A DNA stretch of 64,000 bases from Hymenopellis radicata (lineage: Eukaryota > Basidiomycota > Agaricomycetes > Agaricales > Physalacriaceae): the NCBI GenBank assembly GCA_015501595.1, contig JADNRX010000070.1:122344-186343 (forward strand), read 5' to 3'. Below the pieces are notes generated by a model, which saw only the letters and a program-made list of their open reading frames with translations, was not told the origin of the DNA and ran no database searches. A program made the position numbers and the translations under genes. This document shows, one piece after another, positions 11,223-22,405 of the stretch (its first letter is position 1; each line of letters starts with the position of its first letter).

Positions 11223-14200
11223 GACCAACACAGCGAGAAACCTGCAAAGGTTGGTAACAACCGCGACAGGAGCAGACGAGAAAGCGCAACAATGGCGAGA
11301 CGGGCGTCGAAGGTGGGTATCTGGAAGGCAGGCAAGAGTCAACAAGGTGGTATGATGGTGGGAGGAAGGAACCCACGCTTGTGACGCGAAGTGGTCACGC
11401 TTATGAGCGCGTCGGGAAGTCGATGGCAATGGCGGCGGCGACAACAGGAGCGACGCCAAACGTCCAAAACTAAGACTACGGAATGTAGAGGAAGAGCAGA
11501 AGATGAGAAAAGAGGGGATGAGATGAGAAAGGAAAGGAAGATGATGAATTCGGTGAATTCTCCTCGCCTTTTATTGTGTTTCCCGGCTCTAAAACTCCGC
11601 AGGAGACGTAAACATGTTCGGATAATCTTGAGCCGCGACGTTCGGATGACTGATGGGGCCAGAACTTTCGGAAGTTTTTAGGAATTATTGTGCCGCCACG
11701 CGAACGGGTTTCCCGTGTCCTGCGCAAATTAACTTCCCTGTACTCGTAACAAGGGGCAAGATATCTTGATTCTTGGAATGTCCTTCGAGCTATAAAAGTT
11801 GTCAGACCCAAGTTGAACCGAGGGAACGAATGTAACGGGTACTTGCCTCCTCAAGTCGCGGATGCACTGTGGCAAGTCTGTCTTCGCATTTGCAGAGACC
11901 ACCCATCTTCCAGAACGGTGGAGCAGGTTCAAGGGACAACCCTGAGCATCTGATGGAAATTAGACGGAGGAGATTGAACATGGGAAGATTGAAAACTTAC
12001 AGATCGGTTTATTGGGCGCCGGAGATGCGCAACGCTTCGCGTTGACAGGGAGAAAGTCGCCGTTAGTTCTATAAATCAATATCACATGATTCAGCATGAA
12101 ACCAAGGTGATTGAAAGGCGGAAAAGGGGCCAACCGTTCAGGTGAGATCCTGAAATTAGATTTATTGTCCTGTTCCTTGCCTTCGCGGGCACTACAGTAT
12201 TGGAATTATACCCAAATGGGGTCTCTACAGTACCCAGAGCCGTGACGTCGATGAAACTTGAGCGGGAAACGTCTTGTGGCCAAAGTGGCGGAGGGATGGA
12301 GGAGGACGACTATCTCTTGCGTCATTTCCCCAGACCCACGAGAGTCAAGATAAGATTAGGTAGTCCCCAGACGCGTCATAGGGTCCCGGAAATCCTCGTG
12401 CTATCGATGCTCAGGGTCCTGACCGTCTGACTGAGGCGTTGACGCGAAAAGGACGTCAAAATGCGCGTCCAGTCGCCCGAGAACCATCGGAATTAGGATT
12501 GCGTAACGCCTAGAGTAATGTCCAAGTAAATTAAAGTCTTTGCGAGTCGCGAGACGGCGGGAATGCATGGGTACGCGTTGGTGTAAGCGCCCCAGGATCG
12601 GAGTCGAAGTGGTTCGAGTTCAAGTTGAACCGATCACTTGGGGTTACCTGATCCTGATTGGCACCTTCGAACACGACATTTCTCCGCCAATTCTGAGACT
12701 GTACGATGCCTGGACAGCTCACCCAATTGGACATACCCGCTGAACGTGCGGAGAGATTATGCCGTGTTCAACACGCGGTATCATCCTGGCGACTGCACGG
12801 ACATGAACTTCAGGGTTCTGACAACTGATCGCAAAGCTTTCTGGGCTCCCCTGGATGGAAGTTTTTAAGAAGTTCTGGTTGAAGGTTTCGGGACTACTTA
12901 CTCGTTCGTAAATGTAGATATGTGGTATATCGGTTAGTCTGCGAATATCTCCGACTTTGGCTGTTCACCATATTTTAGTAGGATGTCGTACGGGTCTCTG
13001 GGTGGTATTTTGGACGATTCTACTGCCTTCAACGATGTCTTATACATTTCAGTAACCCTTTTGAAGAGGGCAGCAAGTACTTTTGTTCACTTTTCTTAAC
13101 ATTCGAACGATGTAGATATCAATAAATTGAGATCGATTCACGGCGTAATCTACGACAGAATACCAACAGAATCATAGTTTCCACTTAGTTCTATCTGGAA
13201 AGGGCGCTACTACGGCACTATATCGACGCCGAGCCCGTCCCATAACCGCGCCCCTCGAAATTACAGAGTACAGACCCCATAAACATACCACATGGAACGG
13301 AGACGTAGTCGCCGTGATCGCCACCTGGAAACGAGTCAACGCTGGGAAATGATCGAACAAAGTTGGAGACACGTACCATGTGTATTCCAAATTAAACGAA
13401 TGATCCTGAGCTTCTCGCGCACGAGCAATCACAGCGACAGCGTCCGTAGCCTCGATTGTCGACGCTGGCATGTCGTCGCACAGTTATGCTATCGTCCCAA
13501 CTCGACGTTGGAGTGTGGCGCAGGTTTCCGCCGAGGTCGCTGTGCTCGTGGTTGTCCTTGGGCGCGATGAAGGCGGAGTACGGGCGCCGCTCGCTGCCAT
13601 CGTTATCCTGCCTCAATCATACCCCGTTAGCGCGAAGCACTCGGGATACCAAACTCACTCACCAATAAATTCTCCGGGAAGTTTCCTAATTCGTCGGTGA
13701 GACCGAGACTCCTTAGATCCAGATCGGCATCAGAAGGTACGCTCAAAATGTGGGCTAGGTCCGCCGCTTTGTGCCAAATGTGGTGTGATGAAGTTCGAAG
13801 TCAATGTTCTAGCAGCAGTGAGGAGCCCGCAACGCGGGCGCAGCGGCGTTCAGCCGCTGGTCACTGCTGCTGCTACACTGAGCCAGAGATGAACAGTAAG
13901 TCCTAAAAAGTCAGACAGAGAAACACACTTAGCGAAATAAGTTCCCCGCCCGACATGTCCCTAGCCACTTATTCCAGATTGACGAGTCGCAGGAAAATTG
14001 AAGCGAACGGCATAGCCGCCGCTTCTACAAAGTACAACTCAGTTACGCCGGAAAATGATCAACAAATTTGGAGAGACGAACCTTCGGTTCTCTAAATTGA
14101 ACATGAGCCTCGTTAAGCGCGAACGACGTCGTATTACGTTCCAGTCACGAACGAGTATATGGCCGGCGTCGCAGTCGTCTCCAAGTACGGGGCTGAAATC

Positions 14201-14600
14201 GAAGTTGAAATGTGGCGCAGATTTTGTTCCAAGTCGTCGATCTATCCAAGTCCAGACCGCACAGCAGGCGGAATCTAAACCGCTGTTGCATACCACGCTC
14301 CGTCCTACTCCAAAAGGAACAGCCATCAACACAATATTTCAGGGAGAGAACGTACCAAATGGACCTGGTACAAGTTCGCCGTTAAAGGTTCCGAAAATGA
14401 CAGTAACACGGATGCTGGTCAGATCCAGATCGGGATCAAGACTATTGTTTATCCGTGAAGATACCGCCTGATACCGCTCTGCCTCAGGCTCCGGTCGACG
14501 GTCTTGAAGAACGCATTCGTCATACATGAAAGCGAGTCGCGGCGCGGCCGACGAGTTCTATAAACTAAATTAACGTCAGTTACCAAATCAAGAGGAAAAC
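11223..14600. other. Repeat-derived DNA without a recognisable gene
   Basis: Only short, biased open frames occur. 11655-11710 is a short dispersed repeat (see 29891-29947). Minus-strand donor-like words occur near 11118, 11991, 13370, 13655, 14080 and 14350, again suggesting many tiny exons or their remains. No known domain was seen. Confidence 0.45.
11655..11710. repeat. Short dispersed repeat, copy 1
   Basis: GGGGCCAGAACTTTCGGAA, then GGAATTATTGTGCCGCCACG and CGAACGGGTTT. The same block is at 29891-29947 with only a few differences. It continues weakly to the left in both places. Confidence 0.75.
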
Positions 14601-14605
14601 GGACC

Positions 14606-15290
14606 TTATTGACCTCGAAATGAGCGGTCAATCTGAAGCAAATCAACGTGAAATTCAAGTCCAATTTGAAGTTGAAAACTCACCTTTTCTCCAGATCCAA
14701 AAGCCTGCCCGGCGAGGGCAACAACACTGCTAGAATTACACGATTCGACGTCCGTGAGTCGTAAGTTTCTGACCCGACTGGCGCGAGTCGCGGTAGCGTT
14801 CGAAGAGGCGGCGAAGCCGCCTGCGCGTCCCAAACAAAGTGATGGCTATGGAGTACTGAACAGCCGAAGGAGAGGGCGTAAGGAAGCGTGAAATAGAGAT
14901 AAGTGTGACCTGAAAAGGGTCAGAAAATGTACTTGAAAATGATCAAAAATGCGCACTTTTTCCGGGGAAAAAAGCCAGTCCGGCGAGGACAGTCCACACT
15001 GCCCTATAGTTGACGAGGCCGTGTCTAGGGCGAGGGGAGTAGAGGACACGGGTAAAGGTCAATCTAAGGAGCACGTCGCGCCGCTGCCACAGCGTTTAAG
15101 CGTTGCTGTACATACTGTTCAAGTCAGCCAAGATTCAAAGAACATAAGGAACGCAAAGCTCACTCAACGAGAGGCGAAGTACAGTCTATTCCACTGAGAA
15201 TCACGTCAAAAACAACTGAGTTGAACAACGCACCTTTTCCCAACTCCAAAAGCCTGCCCGGCGAGGGGCTCCATCGCGGTCCAAGTTCAA
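14606..15290 (-). repeat. Three spaced modules, about 275 bp apart, exon-like on the minus strand
   Basis: GCCTGCCCGGCGAGG occurs at 14703 and 15252, and the variant GCCAGTCCGGCGAGG at 14974 (spacings 271 and 278). Each is preceded on its left by CACCTTTTC or CACTTTTTC. Reverse-complemented, each module is an exon-like block (for example reading ALAGQAFGSGEK at 14680-14720) that ends AAAAG next to a GTGAGT or GTGCGT donor. The regular spacing suggests a minus-strand gene built from repeated exons, or an array of such a gene's remains. Confidence 0.55.
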
Positions 15291-15432
15291 AAATCCGTGC
15301 ACGTCGCGTTTGAAATCACCCTGAATTCGAGAAGGGCAGAAACATCGCGTCGTCCCTGGTCGGAATAAGAGTTCAAATTTAACGATGGTGATGGTTCACG
15401 ATCAAGTTAACGTCGATCCACTTTCGGAACAT

Positions 15433-15867
15433 AAACCTGGAACAAAGTGAATAGACGAGAAACTGGACGAACACAACGACGTACTGGCCAATACCATCCT
15501 CCATAGCGAGACCCGTCAAAAGGAGTCTACTACAGGCGCTCTATCCGCGTAGTACGCTATTCTGCGGCGAAGGTGAAAGTCGCGCCGAATTGCTGGTGAT
15601 GGCGCAAGTAGTCGGCTCTCGAAGGTAAAAACACGCGTCTGCAACAGCTATGAGCCATGTTAGGGAGAGAAGAAGCAGGTGTGAGTACCTTGAACGTTAA
15701 TCGGCGTCACGCTGAAGGAAGTCTGCCAGTGGTGAGTAGGCAACAAATGCGCGAACGACGACAACGTACCAGGCTATCCCGTTCTCCACATTCGGGCATC
15801 GTTGAAAGGAGTCGCTAAACCCGCTCTGGGCGCCGTGAGACCCGCCGCCGTCGAAGTAGATGTCGCA
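15433..15867 (-). repeat. Dispersed repeat, copy B (about 435 bp)
   Basis: Partner of 10787-11222. It ends about 125 bases before the start codon proposed at 15993, so it may supply promoter sequence to that gene. Confidence 0.75.
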
Positions 15868-15992
15868 AGCCAGCTCTATAAAGGTCGTGATGTACGACCT
15901 CAGGAAAAGACCGTGAACCGTCCTTGTGGTAAGTGGCGATGCGGATTAGGCATACCTCGGTCCGCTCCTGCCTGTCTCTTCCGCTCACGTCC

Positions 15993-17364
15993 ATGCCAAA
16001 GGCCAAACCTCGTCGTGTTAAGCATGGCACCACGCCACGGTCATCGAAGAAATACTGGTGTGACTGTACCAACTTTGATTGCTATGGAGGCAGTTTTGTG
16101 TTGCACAAAGCTCTTGTTCGGCACGCCAAGCACAAAGTGAGATCATACTTTTTTTTGCCGTCATTCCTCCTATAAATAGAGTTCAGGCGGAAGTAGCAGA
16201 AGAGAGGCGTGCGATTTGTCCCGGATATGTGGACGCGCCGCGCGAAATTCAGGAGCTCGTTGAACAGATGACTTTACAGTCACTCGACACGGCCACACTC
16301 TCTGCTCTCTTCACACCTGCCAGCAGCATGATGTACTTCGAATGCCGCCATTTCGGCCCACAGCTAGGAATCCGACTCTGTGACGAGGATAATGTATGTT
16401 GTCTCCCATACCAATGAAACGCAAACCAACTAATACTATGCTCAGATACAGAAACTCTTGGATCTCATCGACGACAATCAGACGCTGCTTCAGCAGTGGC
16501 TGAAGCGTACCAAAAAAACTCTACGCCTCTCTCAGTACTCCTTCCACAACATCACGGCTCTCGACACTAATCTGGAAGACCTTCCTGACGACACGACTGG
16601 TTTCCGTCACCTGCGACTTCAAGATCTAACACTTCGGTACTGGCCGTGGGACGATGGGTCCATGCTCGATACCCTGAAGGAGTGGGCGCAATGGGAGCAA
16701 TGGGACGCTTTAGAGAAGCTCCGACTCATGGCGCATGCAAGTGAGGAATACGGAAAAGTTTGCATTCATTTCTAATTATGTCGTAATCCTCACATCTTTG
16801 TAGAAAGACTATCCGTCTCTTGTGGAGGACGAAGACGAGTGGTTCATGGACCCCTTGTTTGGACAGCTTCTTCGTCGTTTCATAAACCTGCAGGTCTTTG
16901 CGCTCTCCCACCCATCTCCCCTTGTTCGCCTCACTTATGGGTGGAACTCTGATAGGAAGCAGATATGCCTCTTACAGAATGACGATGAGGGAGACGGTGA
17001 GGAAATCGTGGCCCTGGATCCCAGTTGTTTCAGTGATGAGTTGTCTCTTATCAAGTGTTGGGACCACCCCAACCTGCAGCAAGTTTTCCTCTTTTACGGG
17101 TTTTGTGAGGACTACAATCTCGGTTGTACTCCCAAATTATACGAGAACCTCTCTGTATATCCATGTGGCGTTCTCAGCCAGTGGGCTCAGGAAACTGGTG
17201 GATGGCGGCGGAAAGATCCAATGAAGGAGGTTATCGATCACAGATTAAGTATGATGCTATTTGGCGACTTTTGGCGTGATCCATGGGATACTGAGCCATA
17301 CTTCGCTGTCATTGGAGGTGATGATTCAACATACCAAACTTTGGTAGGGGGCCGAGGAACATAA
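15993..17364 (+). CDS. LRR/F-box-like 400-residue protein with N-terminal TE-type zinc finger; GC-AG intron
   Basis: Exons 15993-16136, 16187-16393, 16446-16736 and 16804-17364 total 1203 bases, 400 residues plus stop, without a frame break. Introns 1 and 2 are GT-AG. The third (16737-16803) starts GCAAGT and ends TAG. Using the adjacent GTGAGG instead would shift the frame, so this is a GC-AG intron. The first exon encodes a basic start and a cysteine/histidine cluster, CDCTNFDC then H-x-A-L-V-R-H (residues about 23-45), like the N-terminal zinc motif of basidiomycete Tnp2/Plavaka-type transposases. The rest has Leu/Trp-rich runs (LRLQDLTLRYWPWDD, LEKLRLMAH) resembling fungal F-box/LRR proteins, but no F-box was identified. 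An upstream in-frame ATG at 15933 is an alternative start. The function is unknown. Confidence 0.7.
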
Positions 17365-17540
17365 CTAGTTTCACAATAATAAAATCCCATGTTCTTATAT
17401 TTTGTCAGACGTTTCTTACGCTACGATACTGACTAGTCCGTTCGACAGGTGTACAGTAGAGTAGGTAAATAATTAGGCTAGTCTTGTAACACGGCGCATA
17501 GTGACTAGTCGCGACATGATATGATAAGTTGGATGAGGCG

Positions 17541-19055
17541 TTATTGGGCTTGACGTCCGCGTCGATATCGAACCGCCCTCGCGAGTCGCCTTGGCTCACG
17601 TAAGAACGTCCCGGGCGTGAGTGTGGTTGGGGTCTCAAGCACCCTCGAGAATATTCCCCCAGAGGCTCCCATCACTTGAAGAACGTCGGGTGTGTCTGGT
17701 ACACTCATCCCATTGGGCGGGGCCTGTCCGTTGGACCGGCTCCCACTGTTGCCCTTCTTTTTCTTGCGTCCGCGGTTCGTACGGGATTCAGAGGAGGCAG
17801 CTGCACGGTCGTTATGGCTCATGCGCGCCTTTCGCGATTCTTTCAAGGCAACGGTGAAGTCACGTCTCGGAAACAGTGCACGATCCCTCTCGTCCGGTAG
17901 AATTCGAGTCGTTGAGGTTGGGCTCTGATAAGGTCATCCAGAACTTGCGTGGTTGTCGACTCTGCGAGCTGACGCGATGGAATCTTCTCGTGGAAGAAAT
18001 CTACATACTTGGCGTCAATGTCGTTAGGATCTAACGACGTAGATCAGTGATATGTTCGACCTGTTTGAATTGAGATACGTACCGACTTTGAGTACGCGTT
18101 CAGCAACATCATCAAACACGCTTCCTCCCTGCATGACCATCACGCTTGATGCGATCTCGTCTGTTTATAGGCTTCGGCCAATTTCTGGACTGCCAAAGCT
18201 CGTAGTCTGTGAATACGCATGGCAGACATGGCAACGTTCCTCCCGTTCCTGCCGATATTCCTCATAGGGTTGATACCTAGTGTCTGAGCCGCAGCCCAAG
18301 GACTACCATTTATACCTGCGCCGCCACACCCCGAAGCTCGGCAGCGCTTAATCCCGAAGTTGCTCTGACAGAGAGCTCCGCCGCCTCGTCTATCAGTCGC
18401 CGAATTGAAGTCACGTTCCGAAACACGCCTGGGTCAATAGGTGGCGGCGTAGCTTTGCCTGGTTTGGGTGGGGGGATGGGAGCAGGCATAGGTAGCTGCG
18501 CGAAGGCGCTACCCGATCGAGGGGAGTCGTCGTTGAATACTCTGTTCTGGATATTCGGAGCAGGGGATGTCGAGACGCGGTAACTGATGATATTCTGGAT
18601 TCTGAGGCGAATGTAGCGGGATCCAGATTGAGAACGAGCAGAGAATCCAAGAGTTCGATAGGCAATTGCAACCATGGACCCTGTCCGACTTGTCAGTAAT
18701 AAAATAGGACAAAAATTCTAGCGCGTACGTGATACGAGCTGATATATCGCCAGTGCTTGCTGATACGGAGGACAGGATGCTGCCCATCATTTCCAGCGCT
18801 GTCGGCTATATTGGCACGCTGTCGGCCTTGTTTTTGCCGGATTTCTTAGCTTTCTTTTTCTTCTTTTGGGTCACATTGGGTGGCCCCAGTAATAACCGGC
18901 ACCTCCTCCGCGTCGTCCAACAGTGAGGAACCGTCGCCGGAAAGTATGGAAGTCGGTGTTTCAGCCAAATCCATATCGTCAGAATCTGGAGACTGTGGAG
19001 TATTGCATGGCGAGTACGGCGGCGACATTAGAGGTCGTGAGCAGTGTGAAAGCAA
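17541..19055 (-). pseudogene. Conserved basidiomycete protein (TPR-like), multiply frameshifted
   Basis: Successive minus-strand frames carry collinear pieces. These are an acidic start (MSPPYSPCNTPQSPDSDDMD, about 19025), a Lys-rich run (TQKKKKKAKKSGKNK), and LPIELLDSLLVLNLDPATF. Next come PPPKPGKATPPPIDPGVFRN, IRRLIDEAAELSVRA, WAAAQTLGINP, SAMRIHRLRALAVQKLAEA, MVMQGGSVFDDVAERVLKV, FFHEKIPSRQLAESTTTQVL and RTRGIVHCFRD. The collinearity fits a single-copy-type basidiomycete protein that I recall as TPR-like, though I cannot name its function. At least four frame changes occur within 1.5 kb, and the reading ends abruptly at 17541 before the C-terminal half expected. This is a clear broken or truncated copy. 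Confidence 0.6.
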
Positions 19056-19997
19056 AGACCGAACAGAAGCTGTGGGCAGGACTCAGCACCAAAGTGCAAA
19101 ATGAGGAAAAGAATGAGGAAAAGAACACACCTGAAATTGTCCGGGATTATCGAGACCGTGTTTTTTTTTGCGGGCCACCGCGACGAGTGATCCTGTATGT
19201 CCCACACGGCGGAAGACAGCGAACGATTCGAACTAAAGACGCGTAATGACACGTCCTTAAGCAAAACGGGACCACATATGGCCTGTTCCGTTCCAATCAG
19301 CGTTAGGTGGCAAACTAAACAAAGAAAAATGTAAGGCTATGGAGGTAACATGAAGAAGAGGGGACGTACCTGCCACAGTCCCTTGTTGGAGGCATAACGG
19401 CAAAAACCAAAAGTAGCGAAAATTGCAGGGCAAAGGCCGAGTCTCGAAGAGTTAAAGCACGCAAGCGCAGAATACAGGCGTCTAACCGTCCTCGTGCTTA
19501 AAGCAACTCAGGCAGACAACAGGCAAAATACACAGCACGCAGGGAAACTGTGTATCGAGGCCGAACTGTTTCTTTGCAGCGGTCACCATGATAGTGTGAA
19601 GACAAGTAGCGAAAGCGATCGGACCGATCATCCGAGTGGCGATCGTGCTTGCTTTTCGGTGCTAAGTTGCTTTCTTACCAACCATGATGCACGCGTGGGC
19701 CCTCCCATCGAGGCCGCTCTGTCCGACATAAGCCCTCAACTGCAGGCAGCACATCATCCTTCTATGTGGTCTAAGCCCTCTTATGGGCCGACCCGACGGT
19801 CCGCGGCCCACACCGTTTTTGCCTCTCGACGTCGCCAAGCTGTTGTCTTCATGCCGTCAAACAGGCTATCTTTGGCTTTCACAACGCCTTGGACGACGTA
19901 CACGAGCATGCGCGGCCGCGACCTGCACTACTAAATAGCCTCGTTCTCCTCCTTGGTGCGTTGTCGTCGGTTTACGCGAACAATTACTTACTAGAGT
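19056..19997. other. No recognisable gene
   Basis: An open frame of 146 codons (19494-19934, +) has no family signal. Immediately before the RAV1 fragment (19845-19995) another plus frame is hydrophobic and protein-like (LLNSLVLLLGALSSVYANN), but I could not identify it. Confidence 0.4.
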
Positions 19998-20394
19998 TTG
20001 TGGAGGCAGGCGGCATGGCATAAGGAGCAGGGTCTCATGCTGAAATTTCCAGCAAAATGATTTTAGTGAAGATCGTTGGAAAGACGGCTGCTCTCAAGAA
20101 CGCGTATGCTTTACTTGGGAAACGTCATTTTGGTGAGTAACTTTTTGTTAGCGTTGTTGTCGTGTGCTCATTGAGAGGTAGAATACGCTGCTGCGTTCTT
20201 CCTGCTTGGACAGTCATTGAAGGACGCTGTGAACGTGTGCATTAGACAACTAGGGACTTCCAGATCGCCATAACCATCGCGCGCGTTGTAGAGCAAAGTA
20301 ACGAGGGCCCTGTTTTCCTGGATATTCTCAAAAACACGGTGCTATCGATAGCATTCAAGGATGGGAATCGGTGGCTCGCGAGTTGGGCGTCAGT
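19998..20394 (+). pseudogene. RAV1/DMXL C-terminal domain fragment, frameshifted
   Basis: RAV1 is the large RAVE subunit that promotes V-ATPase assembly; animal homologues are DMXL1/2. The fragment reads LWRQAAWHKEQGLMLKF, DFSEDRW, TAALKNAYALLGKRHF, then a GTGAGT...GGTAG intron (about 20133-20181). It continues EYAAAFFLLGQSLKDAVNVC, DFQIAITIARVVEQSNEG and FKDGNRWLASWA. All are in the expected order for the Rav1p C-terminal helical domain. One-base breaks occur near 20045, 20084 and 20256. Homology stops at 20394, where an unrelated tandem duplication begins. About 125 residues of a protein normally over 1000 long are present. Confidence 0.8.
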
Positions 20395-20575
20395 CCATGG
20401 CCGCCAGCGTAGAAGACGCCTCCCGAATGACCCGACCCTCGCTGCCTACGGATTCATTGCCTCCACTTTGACTCTCAACGCACTCCATGCCCGCCAGCAT
20501 ACAAGGCGTCTCACAAATGACACAAACCTCTAGAATACTTGTCGCTGGATCCAAGGCTTCCGCTTTGCGAGTTGG
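20393..20575. repeat. Tandem duplication, about 90 bp, two diverged units
   Basis: TCCATGGCCGCCAGCGTAGA, CGCCTCCCGAATGACCC and ACCCTC (20394-20440) recur as TCCATGCCCGCCAGCATACA, CGTCTCACAAATGACAC and AACCTC (20484-20530). The array abuts the end of the RAV1 fragment. Confidence 0.7.
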
Positions 20576-22405
20576 CCCATGATTGATAGGTGGGTTTTCG
20601 TTCCACCACATTCATCCCATTTCGTTAATTCGCGCCCTCTTATAAGTCCCGTCTCCCCGACTGTCGTCGATCAGCTTGCTTACAAGCTTTGTTATCTAGT
20701 CTTGAATTCGACACTGATGTCGACGCGTCCAACGACGCACTCGGGCGAACTCTGATGGCCTTGTTGTTGGGTATGAGGGGCCAAAGGCTTTCTTGTGCGT
20801 TATCGTTGGCGCACTATTCATTTTGCTTACTTTAGTCGTTAGCTCTCTTTCAGGCGCTGTCGTTGGCATTCTACGTCGAGTTAGCATTTGATACAGCAAC
20901 TACGCTCGGCGTTCAAGACGCTTTGAAGTTCGGACTGGATAATGTGCAAGATTTACGGGTGCTGTGGAAGACATTCAATTGTGCGGTGCTCCCTCTCTCA
21001 TCGCGAATCTGCGCTTAATATTTTCCTTAGGCTGCGTGCACGAAGCCGCCTTTGACGTCGAGTGTCTAATGTCGGCTTATCTCGTTACTTTCGGACGACC
21101 TTGAAGCGTATTTCCTTCCCTTCAACTCGTGCTGGATGATGGTCATACTACTACTCAACCCTACCTGGACATTCTGTACATGCTTCGTTAGTACTTGTAC
21201 CGCCTAGTTTACCGAAACTTATGTACTGTAGGAAATACCATATTGTTCCATTCATGCAGCGAGTTGTGATCTAAAGCGACTTCTGCGGCGGATGAGGGTG
21301 GGATATAGCTTGTCTACCGTGACGCTCGTAGGATTCATCGCTCGCTTGTAAGTCGAGAGGGAAATGGACTGGGCGAAGGACGCAGACGACGACGTTGAAC
21401 AACCGCGAGTATCGGCCTGAGAAATGCGACGAGATGGTGATAAGCACTTGAGTACCCCGTGCGTGAGGTCGTCGGCGTTGTCTTGAGAATTATTTCCTTG
21501 TCTAGATGTTGAACTTTCGAACCAGTGCCATTACAAGGTAACGTACATACCTTTCCCAATTCTCTGGAACCGAACATGAGGGATTAACGGTCAAATTTTT
21601 CAGATCCAAATCTTCGAATGCGGTCGTTGTTGATTGTTGCCTTGTTACGTGGCGCTGGGTGTTCCTTGTCGTTCTGGACTAAATTCAGCTGCCACGCTCT
21701 CATCCTGACAAGGTAAGCGTACCCGTATAACTAATCTATGACATTGTAATTGATGCTACCAATCACAGGTACTCTGGATTGCCGTCAGAGTCCAGTATAG
21801 ACCGATGAATTGATGAAGACTTACCGAGTTTCCTAGAATCAATGTCGCCATGCTTCCATTCAAGTTCTCCCACGCGTACTCCGGCCTGTATTCGACAAGG
21901 CGAGGCTACAGAACTCGGCCTTGTTTTCCGCCCGCCGCCTCAAGACCATTTGCAGGCGACACGATTTTTATTAGGCTCTCGAGGAATTAGGATGGGTCAC
22001 GGTGCTAGATTGAGATGGGGGACATCGAGCTCGTCGTTCGGGATGACATTGATGGTAGTGATGGGATGCCGCTAGTCACTATGCCTTCGAACTGGGATAC
22101 ACCAAATGGCTATTGGAGTGCATACATTCTCCTTGCCGGAGTGGCATTCTAGATCTGGGACAGCGGTTAATTCATGTTCTCCCAAATGCGCCTTTATTGA
22201 TAGAACATTCGTAGGACGCGTTCGGGCTAACCTATCCTGCCTCTCAGCACACCGAAGATCTATGTAACGGGCATTGATGTTGGTCTTCCTATTCACCATG
22301 AACCCAATGTCCTAATACAATCGCGTTCACATGGCTTCAACAAATGACACGAGGAAAAATACACAATTACTACTACTACTACTTCAGAAATCCAGCATTC
22401 TAAAG
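20576..22405. other. No recognisable gene
   Basis: No open frame over 100 codons and no family signal. The sequence is of mixed composition. It may include the 3' flank or terminal region of the transposase-related element on the right. Confidence 0.4.

Noticed and set aside
19494..19934. Open frame of 146 codons before the RAV1 fragment
   Set aside because: No similarity and no splice-consistent continuation into the RAV1 reading.
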